In this document: piece after piece, positions 48,463 to 61,700 of the stretch
Layout of the letters: each line of letters begins with the position of its first letter
Position numbering within the stretch: position 1 is the first letter of the stretch
Origin: Oscheius dolichura
Lineage: Eukaryota; Nematoda; Chromadorea; Rhabditida; Rhabditidae
DNA length: 64,000 nucleotides
NCBI GenBank assembly: GCA_932521035.1
Contig: OW051492.1
Span: 8,432,001-8,496,000, forward strand
Direction: 5' to 3'
Program-made: the position numbers and the translations under genes
Notes under the pieces: generated by a model
Told to the model about the DNA's origin: nothing
What the model saw: the letters and a program-made list of their open reading frames with translations, nothing else
The model's database searches: none

Positions 48463-48575
48463 CTCCCTTCCTCCCCCGGTGTCTTTCCTATCTTGTCATT
48501 CAAACGTGTCTTTCCACAGAGTTTTTCAGATTCTATCGCTTTTCTTTCGTATCCATGGGTATACTATTCGTTTTT

Positions 48576-48581
48576 AATAAA
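48576..48581 (+). terminator. Polyadenylation signal of the TRP channel gene
   Basis: AATAAA 114 bases after the TAG stop. Confidence 0.6.
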
Positions 48582-48668
48582 TATTTGTTCCTGTTTGCGA
48601 TCTGTTTCAATAATCATAAAAACCTGATCAAAATAATGGTTTATGGAAGATAACAATCCGTTAAAATA

Positions 48669-50416
48669 TTAGCCAACTTTTCTTTTCTTAGCAGCAGGAC
48701 GATCGAAAACAGCTTTGGCTCCTCCTGCAAAATTATTGTAAAAAAAATTTTTAAAAATTTAAAAAAAGTAATACATTGTAAAACACGAAAAACTGACCAG
48801 CTTTTTTGTTGAAGAAATTTACATTGAGCTGGTTAGCGGAAGCCCAAGCACCCTGATGTTCAGTAGTATCCTCCGCAGTAAGATGAGTCCATTTGGTACG
48901 AGAGGCTTTTCCAAAGTTCTTGACCTGCATCACCTTCGGTAAAATCGTCTTATCAACAACATCTTCGTTGGTAGCTTCAGCGAAGTTTCGTTTATAAATC
49001 TGAAAATAATAATCCATATATACAATTTTGGCATATAAACTAACGTCGTCCTCTTCATCAAGGAAGAAAGCTCCCCTATGGAAGTATTTCTGAAGGAACT
49101 TGTATTTTCCTTTATTCTGTGCGTTAGTGATGATCTTCGGATTGGCTTTGAGATATTTAATTCGTTCTTCTTCTGTCATGTTATGAATTCTATCAAGTTC
49201 GGCCTTCTCTTTAGCCATTTGCTCTCGTTCATCCCTAAATTTCAAAACTCATATCCTTTTAATTAAGAAACAAACCTTGTTCTCTTTAGACGTTTCATTT
49301 CTCGTACTTTCCACTGTTCGTAAGCAAGATTTTCATTTTCATCGTCAGTGAGGACAGATGTGAGATCAACATTATCTTTCTCTTCTTTCTTTCGCCGTTC
49401 GTGATCTTCTTCTTCTTTAATCACTTGTTGAGCCAACTAAAAATACATATTTTATAAAGTAATCATTGAATGACCAACCTTGATACTTTCTTCTTTCCGC
49501 TCCTTCTTACGTTTTTCTTCTTCTTTGCGGCGCTCCTCTTCTAGTAACCGTTCTTTTTCAGCTTCTTGCAAAGTGATACGATCTTTCTTTCGAACAAAAA
49601 CCTTAAAAAGTATTATTGCCATACAAAAACAAATAAAGCATACAGGTTTCAGTCTGGGAAGCGTGTCATCCTCTTCCTCTGAACTGCTTTCTTCTTCAGA
49701 TGTTGTTTCTTCCTCCTCCTCCTCTTCTTCGTCTTCAACTTCTTGCTAAAATTGTATTTACTGTAAAATATATTGTAAAATCACTTTTATCATCATCTCT
49801 TGTTCTCGTTTAAGCGCTTTCTGGCGCAATTGCTGTCTTTTCTTCTCAAAATCATCCTCATCACTGTTGTAGTCTTCATCTTCTTCTTTCGCCTGATGTG
49901 CTTCCAGTTCCATGCGTCTCATTCTGGCCCTATTCCTTCTTTCTTCTATTTTTGCTTCATCCTCATCGGATTCATGTTCAGGCTCTGGAGGTAATACTTC
50001 TGGTTCTTCTATTACACGATCCCTCTCTCGGTGTCGATCTCTGTGGTGACGATCTCTAAAAAACAAAATATAAAACATTGAGGTTTAAAAAAAATGGATC
50101 ACCTGTCTCGGTCCCGACGATCATACCGATCTCGATCATCTCTACGACTTCTGTCTCTATCCTCTTTGGCATCTGGTTTTCGATCCTCATCAGAATCATA
50201 TCCTCTTGCATATTCTGGGCTAAAAATGAACCAATAATAATAACTATCAATTAAAATAAATTACATTTTTCCTGCCACATGCCGCTGAACTTTTACTTTT
50301 TGCATAACTATTTGGCCTTTTTCATTTTTGACAGGAACTGCACCAGTTGTTGGTAATCGTTGAGGACCAAAACCTCGTTGGTCTGATTCTCGCTGCTCAA
50401 ATTTACGATCTTCCAT
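48669..50416 (-). CDS. mfap-1: MFAP1, spliceosome B-complex protein
   Basis: Several exons give a charged protein starting [17 protein letters not shown]. It then has [26 protein letters not shown], Arg/Asp-rich repeats and long Glu/Lys helices. The strongly conserved MFAP1 C-terminal region follows: AEYLERIR-like [55 protein letters not shown] and NFFNKKAGG. It ends in a basic nuclear-targeting tail (AAKKRKVG). Despite its historical name (microfibril-associated), MFAP1 is a core component of the pre-catalytic spliceosome with PRP38. TTTTCAG lies just before the start, so trans-splicing is likely. It is divergent from SCYL1. Confidence 0.93.
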
Positions 50417-50826
50417 CCTGAAAATATGCTGAATAATTTTTAAAAAGCAAAAGCGTGGAGAAGGTAGCACAGTAATCGATTGCTTTTAGATACATCTTCT
50501 GTTTTCGTTTACTATTCGAATCCAGACTCATTTGAGACCTTTCTCACTGGTAGTACAAGAGGATAATAAAATGCAAAAAATGATAAAGAAGGTTAGTGTA
50601 GCAACAAAATATAAGCCATTCGAAGTAAAATACAGTAAGGACTACCCTTACGAGTGCCCACAAATGTGAGGGTTGATTTTGCGTATTGCGATTTGTCCTC
50701 ACGAACCAGCTCCGGCTGTCGTCAGACTTCTCACGTTTTTCTTTTGCTTTTTGCTGTATCAAATCATCTTTTTTCTCGTCAAGCAGTAGGAAATACTTTC
50801 AGCACATCTGGAAGCGCCAGCAGCAG
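50417..50826. promoter_or_regulatory. Shared upstream region of MFAP1 and SCYL1
   Basis: About 410 bases between divergent start codons. A TTTCAG acceptor lies 25 bases before the SCYL1 ATG. No TATA box is evident. Confidence 0.4.
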
Positions 50827-53798
50827 ATGGCCTCGGTGTTGTCGTCCTTCTTCGCGCGAGATCCCAAATCACAATTTGCTTATGACATTCCCGCCAGCTC
50901 GGATTATGTCTTCCAAGGTGTTCATGTTGCTTCCAGCTTCAAAAAAGTAGTGGCTCATTTATTTGATGTATATTTTATTTGTAGGCAGAACCAACGGAGC
51001 TAGCAACGGTTTTTTGGGCTACAGGAGCCGATGCTTCTGTTTTGAAAGCGCAAGGACAGAAGTTGAAGACAATGCGCCATCCCAATATTGTAACATATTT
51101 GGACAGTATAGAGGTAAGCTTTTTCTACTAATGCAATTGTAATAAAATTTAGATTGAAAATACTTTTTACCTTGTAACGGAAAAATGCCAGCCTCTTCGT
51201 CATTATTTGGAATCTGCTCATTTGGAAGGACAAAAGAAAGAGTTTGTAGTTTCATGGGGATTATTCCAAGTCATGGTGTGATCTATTCCTTTTATATTTA
51301 TTATGTTTATTGTAGAGTGGCCTTAAATTTTTGCATGAAGCCAAGCTAATGCATTTGAAAGTACGGGAAGCTGTCTTTGTCACCGCAGGAGGTGATTGGA
51401 AATTGTCGGCTCTACAAAATGTCGTTTCGCTAAGGTCGGTTAATGAGCTACAGTGTAAACAGGTTCAATATTTTCAGTAACCCACAAGAGGATGCAAATC
51501 AGCTGGCTGTTTTAATTTGGGAGATATTTAATGGATTTACTGATCGTGTGATACCAAAAGCGCCGGCTCCTGGAAAAATTTCTTCAAGGCTTTTAGATTT
51601 GTATAAGAAATTAGCATCTCCTGCAGCATCTAAAATATCTTTTAATGAACTAATTCGAGGTAGGAATGTTTATTTCTATTTCAGTAATCCAAGAGTTCTA
51701 TAAATAAAGTAATTTACAAATTTTAACTTTAGATTGTCGAGCAACTGGTGGCTTTTTTAAAAATAAATTTGTCGATACGTTGCTATTTTTGGAAGAATTT
51801 CAATTGAAGGAGGCCAACGAAAAACAACCTTTCTTTACACATTTGAGAGAGAATTTGGATATTTTCCCAGATGATATAGCCAAGTATAAAATACTTCCAC
51901 GATTAATTATGGTAATTTTACATTTCAAATGAAACATTGCACTTTTCTAGACTTACGAATATGGAGATGCCGGACCAAATATACTTATACCTCTTTTCAA
52001 ATTAGGCAGATTGTTAGAAGAAGAAGAATATCAACGAAAAATAGTTCCTTGTCTAGTAAAAGTACGTTTTTATGAAATTATACAATATATTTTGCTTTTC
52101 AGTTGTTTGGAAGTACAGATAGAATAACGCGTGTTAAATTGCTCGATAAAATTGATGACTTCGGACCTCATCTTTCACCACAACTTGTAAATGATAAAAT
52201 CTTCGGGTTTGTTTGTTTTTAGCTGTCAATGTTTTGTTTTGTTGCAGAAATATTGTAGTTGGATTTTCGGATACATCTCCAGTTGTCCGCGAAAGTACTG
52301 TAAAAGCAATGGTAACCTTATCGGAAAAATTAAACCATCACAATTTGAACGTGGAATTAATGAAACATTTTGCAAGACTTCAAGGTACTTTTGTCTGTTT
52401 GTTGTCACAATTGTATACAGGCGGTGATGAGCATGGTGGCATTCGTACCAACACAACTATTTGCCTTGGAAAAATTGCCAGCTTACTACATCCATCAAAA
52501 AGACAGACTATATTAATCAGCGCTTTCAGTAGGGGAATGAAGGTAGATATTTTTAATATGACTTCCAATGGTTTTAGGATCCTTTTCCTCCAGCACGACA
52601 TGCTGCTGTTCTAGCAGTTTCAGCTACGCAACAATTCTTTTCCCTAATTGAAGTTGCTAACCGTGTTTTACCAGCAGTAGCTCCACTAACATGTGATCCG
52701 GAAAAAGACGTATGTTTTATTTTTCATGTAAAGAAATAAATTAATTTCAGGTACGAGATCAAGCCTTTAAAGCAATGCATGGATTCCTTGAAAAATTAGA
52801 GAAAGCAAGTCAAAATCCTGACATTATCCCCGAATTAGAAGCTGAAGTTAAAGCAGGAAGCACATCACTCTTGAGCAGCGATAAAGTATTATTTTTCGTT
52901 TTCATTTTCTAATTTTCATTTCAGGTACCACAATGGGCAAGCTGGGCACTCAAATCATTATCTGGTAAATTCATGAAAGTTGAAAATAAACCACCAACAC
53001 CAGCTGGAAATCAAGCTGCTAATAAACCTGGTATGTGCCAACTATTTCATAAAATTAAATTGGTTTAGACGATAAACCAGATCATACAGTACCATCAGCT
53101 AGTATTTCCCCAAAGAGCGCTTCGGATGGATGGGGTGATTTAGGCGAAGATGAGGATATTAAAGGTATTTTTTAATGGCTGTGACATTTTATCTTTGTTA
53201 GTTTACGTTAACACCTCGTCGATTGTTTATACGAGCGGTTTTGTTTAGATGAATGGGAAGATGCCCCCGAACTACCAGCAACGGTTGATGATGAAGACGA
53301 TTGGTCTAGCGGATGGGAATCAACCCCAGCTCCTATAAAAACTAAACCAGCTCCTAACGCGCTTGAGAAAAAGATTAGCTCCGAATTACATAAATTTGAG
53401 CAGAAAAATGTTAGCAGTAAGTCAAAAAATACATTAATTAATAATTTCTAATAAATAGGATCAACACCGACTCCTCCTCCAGTCTCAAACGACTGGGGCA
53501 TGTCGAACACTGTTTCTGGCGGAGGTTGGGATGATAATGGATGGGAAGACGATGCGCAATCGCTACCAGCACCCAAAGTTGCAATTAAAGCTCCTGTTAG
53601 TAATAATAAAGATAAAGGTACGCTTGTTTTCTTTCTTAACTGTATATCATTATTGTAGATGCTCGAAAAATAGAAGCTCTAGCCAGACAAGAAGCCCGCA
53701 AGAAAGAATTGGCCGAGAAGAAAGCTGCTCGCGGTGCTATGAAGTTAGCCCCAGCAAAACAGATTTCCAAACCAGAAGACGATTTTGCTAACTGGTGA
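50827..53798 (+). CDS. SCYL1: SCYL1-type N-terminal pseudokinase with HEAT repeats
   Basis: Multiple short exons from [20 protein letters not shown] to EDDFANW and TGA (53796-53798), roughly 780 residues. SCYL1 proteins act in COPI-dependent Golgi-ER traffic. The first 300 residues form a kinase fold without catalytic residues. The nucleotide loop is not glycine-rich, the HRD position reads [10 protein letters not shown], and the DFG position reads [12 protein letters not shown] repeats follow ([57 protein letters not shown]). Then come a tail with W-x-x-W/acidic clusters ([21 protein letters not shown]) and a basic helix near the end ([23 protein letters not shown]), corresponding to the COPI/Arf-binding tail. 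The family call is firm. Confidence 0.92.
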
Positions 53799-55753
53799 TT
53801 TTTTTTCCTGTATACAGGATATTGGGTACGGGTTTTATTTTCTACGACTAACAAATAATTCTCTGTGATACTTTTTCCCCGTTTAATTTGGGTGGTTTTA
53901 TTGTGCATATGTAATAAAATATAAAAATGTCATAAGACTTTATTTGATTCATTTCTGCATTCGTGTTTGTAGTGGACGACGGCCTCAAGAGCTTCCCGTC
54001 TACATTTTTTATATTTACAAGCCAAGGATTATCATTTCTGCAGGAGTTATATCCGCTGCGCCCCCATGTGTGAAGAGAGGACAGCATCCTCCTCTACGTG
54101 CCTAACCGTGCCCCTTCTCGCACAGCAGTGGTAAAAGAGCGCCGTTTTCCCGCACCTCTTCTCCGTTTTTTCTGTTCCTTGTGGCAGTATTGCAATTCCT
54201 ACCAAATTCTCCCCTTTTGACCGAAATTGGAACAGTTATTCGGGTAAAGTAAACAATGCATCCGTTTTCCTAGCGTTTCTGGCAAAATGTCTGGATCTGA
54301 CCTCATTTGAGCTTCATACACTTCCTTTTTCATTCCTCTAGCTTGATTTGATGTATTTTTTGCAAGAAACTGAAGATTTTGATTGGAAAACGGTAAAAAG
54401 ATGATATTGCACATCATTTGAACAGTTGATTACTTCTATATACAAGCTATTTGTTGTATTTATTTTCGTTCTTATGACTTTTATCTTCCTCCTTACTATT
54501 TTCTCTCGATTTTATAAGAAATCACAATTGTTTTCTATAAAAATGGTATAGATATGAGCTATTCGCCGAGTAATACTTCCCATATCTTTTACTTCATATT
54601 TAGATCCACCCACACTGACCTGCTGATCTCCATTTGTTTTGTTTCTGCTTAGTTTCTCTCGATTTTCCTATCCTTTTCTCTCGTCTGTCATCTGATCGAT
54701 ATTATAATATTTTATTATCTTTTTATCAGAAAATATTAACATTTATAAACAGCGACTGTTATGAGAAATATCGATCCACCATCCCTCCTCTTCTCCTCTT
54801 TGTTGGCTGCCTTCTTTCGTGAAAAGGAACTAATCAATTCGCCTGGGAAAATGTAGACGCCGCTCTTTCACTATACCAAATCTTGCTGTGCTGTGCTTTG
54901 CTATCCTTTTTTTAATTCTTTATCATTGAATCGGCCGTGAAATGGGGGCAAGTGAACGGTTTCAGGAAGTTTTCTTCTCGGATCATTCACTTCCCAAACC
55001 ATTTCATTTTTATTGTTGAATCCTATCCTCTCTATCATCCAAATATCAAAAAAGAGACACTGATCAACGAGCCTCTAGCCAAAAATCTGAATGTTGTATC
55101 TAAAGATCACAATTTTGTCCTCCAAGTGTAGTGCGTCCCAGCGGCCCTCGTCCCATCAGGAGGACAGCTTCCTTCCCGCTCTTCCTCCCTTTTTCGACCA
55201 GATTTTATGGCCCCCATTGAGATTTATGCCTTTTTTCTGCTCTAACATATTTTTTCCCTGATTGATATCTCTTTGTCCGTGAGTTTGCCGCTGGCACACC
55301 GGCCACCCATCCTCCCCGGTCTGCCAAGGAGTCAGGAATGCGGCTAAATGCCAGGCACTTTTGAACATTGATATTTCTCTTGCCTTCACGCCTAGGATGC
55401 CACTGGGCCTACTCTTCTCATCCACCTCTCTCTTCCCTTCTACTGTGAGAGGGCCCATAAGCCCATTGGGGCACTCCAGGCCGGGCGACCTCCTTTTTGA
55501 CAAGGACTCCCGCCAAGAGAATGAGGGCTATAGACCTTCTTCTTCCTTCTTTTTTTACTCTGCCGACTCCGGGACACACTATTCAGTTGTTCTGGCTTTT
55601 GGCAGCTCTCATTTTGGGAGCTGTCCCCTGTCTTCCTTGCTGGCTCCCCCGGTGTCCCGCTTTTTTGTCCTTTCCTTCAATCTTCTCCCACTCATCCTCT
55701 CTCTTCTGATAAAATTCGATATTTTTCAGTTTTATTGTAGTTGGATTAGAGGA
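53799..55753. other. Intergenic stretch with no recognised gene
   Basis: Short open frames only, none resembling a known protein. AATAAA at about 53912 may serve SCYL1. The right end should contain the promoter of the zinc-module gene; TTTTTCAG and TTGTAG acceptors precede its first ATG. Confidence 0.45.
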
Positions 55754-58700
55754 ATGGACACAAAAAGGGGACGGGGCTCCTCGCGAGACCCAGTCGACCC
55801 TAAGAAGCCTTCTACCTCACACGCGGCTACCCAGTCTAAACACAACTGCCCAATCTGCGGGACAACACAGGATAGATGCTGTCTGTGCGGTCGGTTGGGA
55901 ATGTTAGATAGACCAATAGAAATTGATAACCACTGGATCGAGCACCACTGTTGGGTGAGTCTTGACCCTCTCTCCCTCTAAATACACTAATATTAGAGCT
56001 CATTTATTTACCATCTACACTTGGAACTCGAGGGGGTGGAATACAAATGCAAGAGCAATGCTTGTAGAGTTACAATGAGGTAGGCAGACCGAGTGGCCGA
56101 TTGTATAGATAAAATGTTTAGGCCCCTGGCAGCGAGCCGGCTGGGCAAGTGTACGTTCCACTTACTACAACGCGGGAAGAAACTCGGGCTGGAGAAGGAG
56201 GCTGTCGTCAGACGGATGAAAAGCACTGAGTGAGTCGGGGATCTTCCTTTGGGTGCGATGGCTGGACTGGGATCGGGGGCGGCGTAGGCTTATTTCTCCC
56301 AGTTCTTCTCAAAATACGAGCCGCTTGGGAGAATTTTACCAAAAGATAATATACTTTCTGTTTAGAGTGGAGGAAAAAAAGCGTGCCCGAGACCAAGAAA
56401 ATGCCGATACTGCGGTACGTTGCCTCCAGGAGAAGTCAAATTAATACTGTATTTTAGGAAGAGGAAAACGATTCAAATCTTCCGGAGCCATCACCTCCTT
56501 TTGTAGGAAGACCTCGAAAGAACCCCGTGGCCCAGAGGAAAAGGAAGGCCGACGATATAGATGGAGAAGGGCCGAGTCAACCGGAACCTCTTGACCAGAT
56601 GGTGGGCCAGCAGAATGGAAAGGAACCTCCTCCGAAGAGCCCGGCCGCCCAGCAGAAGACAAGTGGACCTCAGCCTGTCGGCCATCTAACCCAGCAGCAA
56701 ATACGCGACCGGTATCCGGAGGTAGGAGCTGGTCCTTCTAGAGCCCAGCAAGCAGCACGAAGGCCGCCTCTCCAGGGAAACGGCCGTCCACCTGATCGCC
56801 GGCCAGTCCAGTCCTCTACCGTCTCCTCCTCCACCGTCTCCTCCTTCCAGCAGCCAGGAGACGCCCCAAGGTCAACGTTCCGCTTCGTCACCGCTGTCCC
56901 TGCTCCACAGCCAATAGGAACCGTCCCACCTCGTCCAGGTCTTTCAAATGGAAGAGTGACTGCTCATCCAGGACAACGAGGAAGTGGAGGAGTGCCACAG
57001 AACGGGACGAGAGCCCCTCTTTCGACGACCAGTCCCTCGCTTCCAGTGGCAACTGTCCACGCTCCTCCGCGGTCTGCTGCCATAAATGGAAGTATTGGAC
57101 TACAGCCAAGAGCTCAAGATGAGCTACATCATGTTGCCCCTCTCCTTGTGACCAGGAGCTCCCAGTATCCGCGACGCCCTCCAGATGGACGTCCGATTCA
57201 TTTAAATACGGATGGCTGGACACAAGAAATGCTGGATAGATATCCGAATGCTCGAGAACAGGCGGAGAGGGCTGCAAGGGCTCGTTTCCCAGTGAAAACG
57301 GTTCCCCAGCCACCCATTATTTACCATAAAAGACCAGATGGGTCGCTGCTCCGTGTACACGCTAAACAGGAGCGCCCAATAGCCCGACCACAAGGTTACA
57401 AGGTTGTTCAGAGGAGCACTCAAAGCGTACAGCAGCTCGGCCCTCTTCTTCGTCCACCGCAGCCTCAATTGCCTCCTCCTCCCGTCCCTGTAAATGGAGG
57501 AGCAGATGACGACATTATTTGGGAAGAGGGGCCGCAACAGATGGAGCCGGAAGGTAATCTTCCTCCAGAGTCAAGCGTCGTCCAAGAGCAGCCAGAAGCG
57601 CCAGAGCCTGTTATGGTATCTCCTGCATATCCAGAGGATCAACGACTTCCTGGAGCAGGAACTTCAAATGGAGGAGGAGAGCTCCAGACAAAAGAAGAAG
57701 TCGCAGACGAGCAAGAACAGGAGGAGGTCGAGCCAGAGCAACAAGCGGATGACTGGAATGCCTCTCCTCAGGAAGTAGCTAAGGAGTTGTTGAGCCAGCT
57801 GCACGTATCAGAAGCTGCTACTGTACCTTCTACACAGCCGGAGGATCACAGTCTTCCTGCAACAAGAGCTTCAAATGGAGGAGGAGAGCTCCAAGAAGCC
57901 GCGTGCCAGCTAAAACTCGAGGAGATCAAACAAGAGCAGCAAGAGGATGTCTGGAATGCCCTTCCTCGGGAGCCCAGTATCGTTCAGGAGCAGCCAGAAG
58001 CGGTTGAACCGGTCCCTGTCTCTTCACCACCACCAGAGGATCGTCGTCTTACCAGAACACGCCTAAATGGAGGAGAAGAGCCCCAACCAAGGGAAGAAGC
58101 CGCTGCGGAAGAGATCGAGCCAGAGCAAGAGGATTACTGGAATGCCCCTCCTCAGGAGCCCAGCGTCCTCCAGGAGCAGTTGAGCCAGCCAGAAGGGCCT
58201 GAACCTCTTACTGAGCCTGTGCAGGCAGACGATCATCATCCCTCTGGCGTCTTAAATAGAAGAGAAGAACCAGCGCCAATAGAAGAAGCTAGCGAGCAGG
58301 AAGATGAGGAGATGGAGGCAGAGCCAGCAGAGGATGACTGCAATGCCTCCCCTCAGAGGCCCAGTGCTTCTCCGCCGTCTTCCCCCACTGTTGATCGCTT
58401 CCCCTTACCGGACTGCGGTCCTCGCTCTCCACCGAGTTCTTCATATCTACTGTCACCTAATGGCCGTCCTCTCCAACCATCAGACTATTTTATTAGGCTA
58501 TGTTGCCAAAGAGAACACGGGGCACAATCTTTGGAGCAGCAGGCAGGTCCCTCAGGGATTCAGATGACCTCCCAAAGTCCCGTCGAGCTGCCAACCGGAG
58601 TAGGAGGAATCCCAACGACCGCAGCTGCCCCACCTTCCTCGGATGAAGCCAGCCTCTCGGGAGGAACAGACACCAGCCCGGATGGCACGCCTCCGCCACT

Positions 58701-61700
58701 GCCGAAACAAGAAGTAGAAGAGAATACCCAGGAAGACCCTGTGAAGGCTCCAGAACCACGGAGAGCCGAGAATCCCCGGACCAAGGGAAGGACGGAGGAC
58801 GACAAGACCTGCCAGTTCTGTGCCTACTACCCCTTCACAACCAGGCTGGAGGTGAAAAACAAGCACAAGTCCACGATGTTCAATAGCTGCACGGCTTGTG
58901 AGCTCTTCCTCTCCGCTTGCGGTCAGACCACCTGGGGCAAGTGGGCCCTCTGCCCGAGGAGCCAACACTGTGACTGGCTGAGGTTTGGAATGGATCTTTT
59001 AGAGAGTAATAAGTCTTTTGCAGGGAGAGTTGCAGCTTCTGCCGCTTGAAAGAAGCTCTGGAGCAGCAGTTTGGTGGGAAGAACGTCCAGAATTCGCCGA
59101 TCAATCGGATGCTTCAGTGGTATTTGGCTGGTCAGGTGGATACTGAGGTGGGTCTCGTCTTCTATTATTAGTTTGTTTCGAAAGTTAAAACATTACTTTT
59201 TTCAGGCTCATTTGTCCAATTGTCAAGAACTGGTACCTCGAGAGCTTCCTCTCCATCCAGGAGACGGTTCGTTTCCCCTTTTTGTTTGAATTTTAACATG
59301 TTTACAGTACCCCGAAGCCTCGAAGCAGAACAGCACCTAACTGGCTTTTGTGATATTTGCGGTCAGAAAACGGATGTCCATTTGTTGAAGCCAAGCAGCA
59401 GCACCATAATTTGTACTCCTTGTGAGGTCAGTTCAAATTAATTTAATCTACTTTAACCCGCTTATTTTTATGTGAAAAACGAGAGGAAATCATCAATTTC
59501 AGGGGAAATTCAAGAAGGCCCTCTCAAAGGAAGGCCCAAGTCAGTGCGCCAACCGAAAGAAGAAGGAGGACACGTGCCCGTAAGTGCCTCTCCGTTTCTC
59601 TAATTTTTGGTTTATTTTAGAGCTGGAACAGACTGTGCATTTTGTGATATTGAGATGACATTCGCTATGGGAGCCATGCCCGCCTTGGAGGAGATCGCCA
59701 AAGATAGCGCTGCCTACCACCTCATCCGGAGGACGGCCCTCTATCAGAGGAAGCTCTTCCCGGCCAGTGGTAACTTTCCCCATTCCTTTTTATTTTTTTC
59801 TTTACTTGGCTTTTTTGGATGGATTTCTTTCAGACCGGCGCGACTCCAGGGAAGGTTGGGAGGAGGCGTCAACCACGACTGGCTCCCGAGTATCCACTCC
59901 AAAAGGTACATTTCCTCGAATATTAGAGAGTTTTACTCTTTGTTTTCAGGAGAGCAGGGAAAAGTCAAGAAGATGAAGACGAGACGGGAACGAGGATTGC
60001 GGCTGGAGGATGAGGAATTAGAAGAAGGGTCAGAGGAAGGAGGACAGGCCGACGAGCCGGGGCCATCCCGCAAGAGGGCAAGAACCGTTTCGGAGAAGGC
60101 AGAGCCTGATGAGGGACAGGTCAATCCAGGGAGGGAAGCCCCTCCTCTAGAGTTCATTGAAGAAGAGCAGACGGAAGTGAAATTAGAGGGGAACGGACCT
60201 GCTGGAAACGAGAGGACGAATGGAGTCCTTTCGCCAGTAGAAGACGGCACTCCTCTCGAAGACGTCCTAATAGAAGATCCTGATCAGAGGTCGTACAGAA
60301 ACGAACATGTTGACGAGCAGGGACCGCCACGCAAAGAGACGGGAGAGCAGCGACAAAATGGAGAGGCCCATCCAGAGAGGGAAGACACTCGTCAAGTGGA
60401 GGAAGTGGAAGGAGACCAGATGGAACAGGAACTGGAGGAAGATGAACCAGATGAGATATCAGAACACTATGGAGACGCGAGGTTGAATGGATCCCTTTCA
60501 CCAGTAGAGGAAGACACTCCTCGCGAAGACGCCCCAACCGGGATTCTCGACCAGCAGCCTTACAGAAATGGACATGTGGACGAGGCACTCTACGTGGAAT
60601 TCCCTCCAGAAGAACCGCCTTCTAGAGAGCAAAGGCAAAACGGAGAGGACCATCCAGAAAGGGAAGCAGCTTGCCCAGCTGATGCTGACGAAGTGTTAGC
60701 CGAGGAAGAGGATGGAGCAGAGCCCGGCATGGACGAAGCAGACCCTGTAGTGGAACCTGGACCTTCTAGACAACTGACAGAGACCGAAGCATTGGTCGCA
60801 AGGGTACAAGCGGAACTAAAAAAAGCCGCGGAAGACTTGCGACGAGATAGTGAAAAATGGCGCCGTATCCTTCAAGGCGACGTAGAAGAGGAGCCAGATG
60901 AAGTTGAGGGAAGAGAAGGAGAACTAGCTAATCTGCCAACTGAGCCAGTTCAAGGCAAAGGAAATGAAGAGAACGAGGATGGTAAGTGTTACTTATAATT
61001 AGGGACCATCTTCTTCACTTTTTTTCAATCTAAATTGGCTTTTAAAACGACTAGAATATGGTGAAAAAGAGGTTTCATTTGTCAAATTTCCAGATATGAG
61101 TAATTACGTACCGATAGAGCAAAACGACGTCCAGAGGGCGACGCCCATGATAAAGGGAACTCGAGAAAACAGAGGTATTCCTTTCGTTGTTCTTTATTTT
61201 TTACATTTATCTCTTTTAGAAAGGCCAGGACCGTCACGGATCAACCGAGAGATTGGCGAACTCAGGGGCAGACAAATAGACCAAGAGGAGTCTCAATGGC
61301 CAGCCCGGGAATCATCCTTCTCCTGGCAGGATGCCCAGGATGACCACCTAGTTGAAATGGAAGACAGAATTCGTGGATCTCCAGATCTGGAAAATGAAGC
61401 TGAGCATTTTTATGCTGATGAGGAGGAGTTGATGGATGATGAGGAGGTCGATGTTGAGAGAATCAGTCCTGGGGCACCTGCCGAAGAGGATTATCCAGTT
61501 AATGAGCAAAGAGCTCTGTCTCCCTCCTCCCCAGGTAGCAATTTTTACTGTTATGACGGATAAATGTTTTTACAGAACAAAACTATGAGGACAGCGAGAC
61601 TCTGGGAGACCCCCAATGTTCGGGTCCTTTTGAAAAAGGGGATCTGCGGGCAGGCAACAGTGAAGATGACCTATTTCTTCCGCCTAGAGCCGAGGAATTG

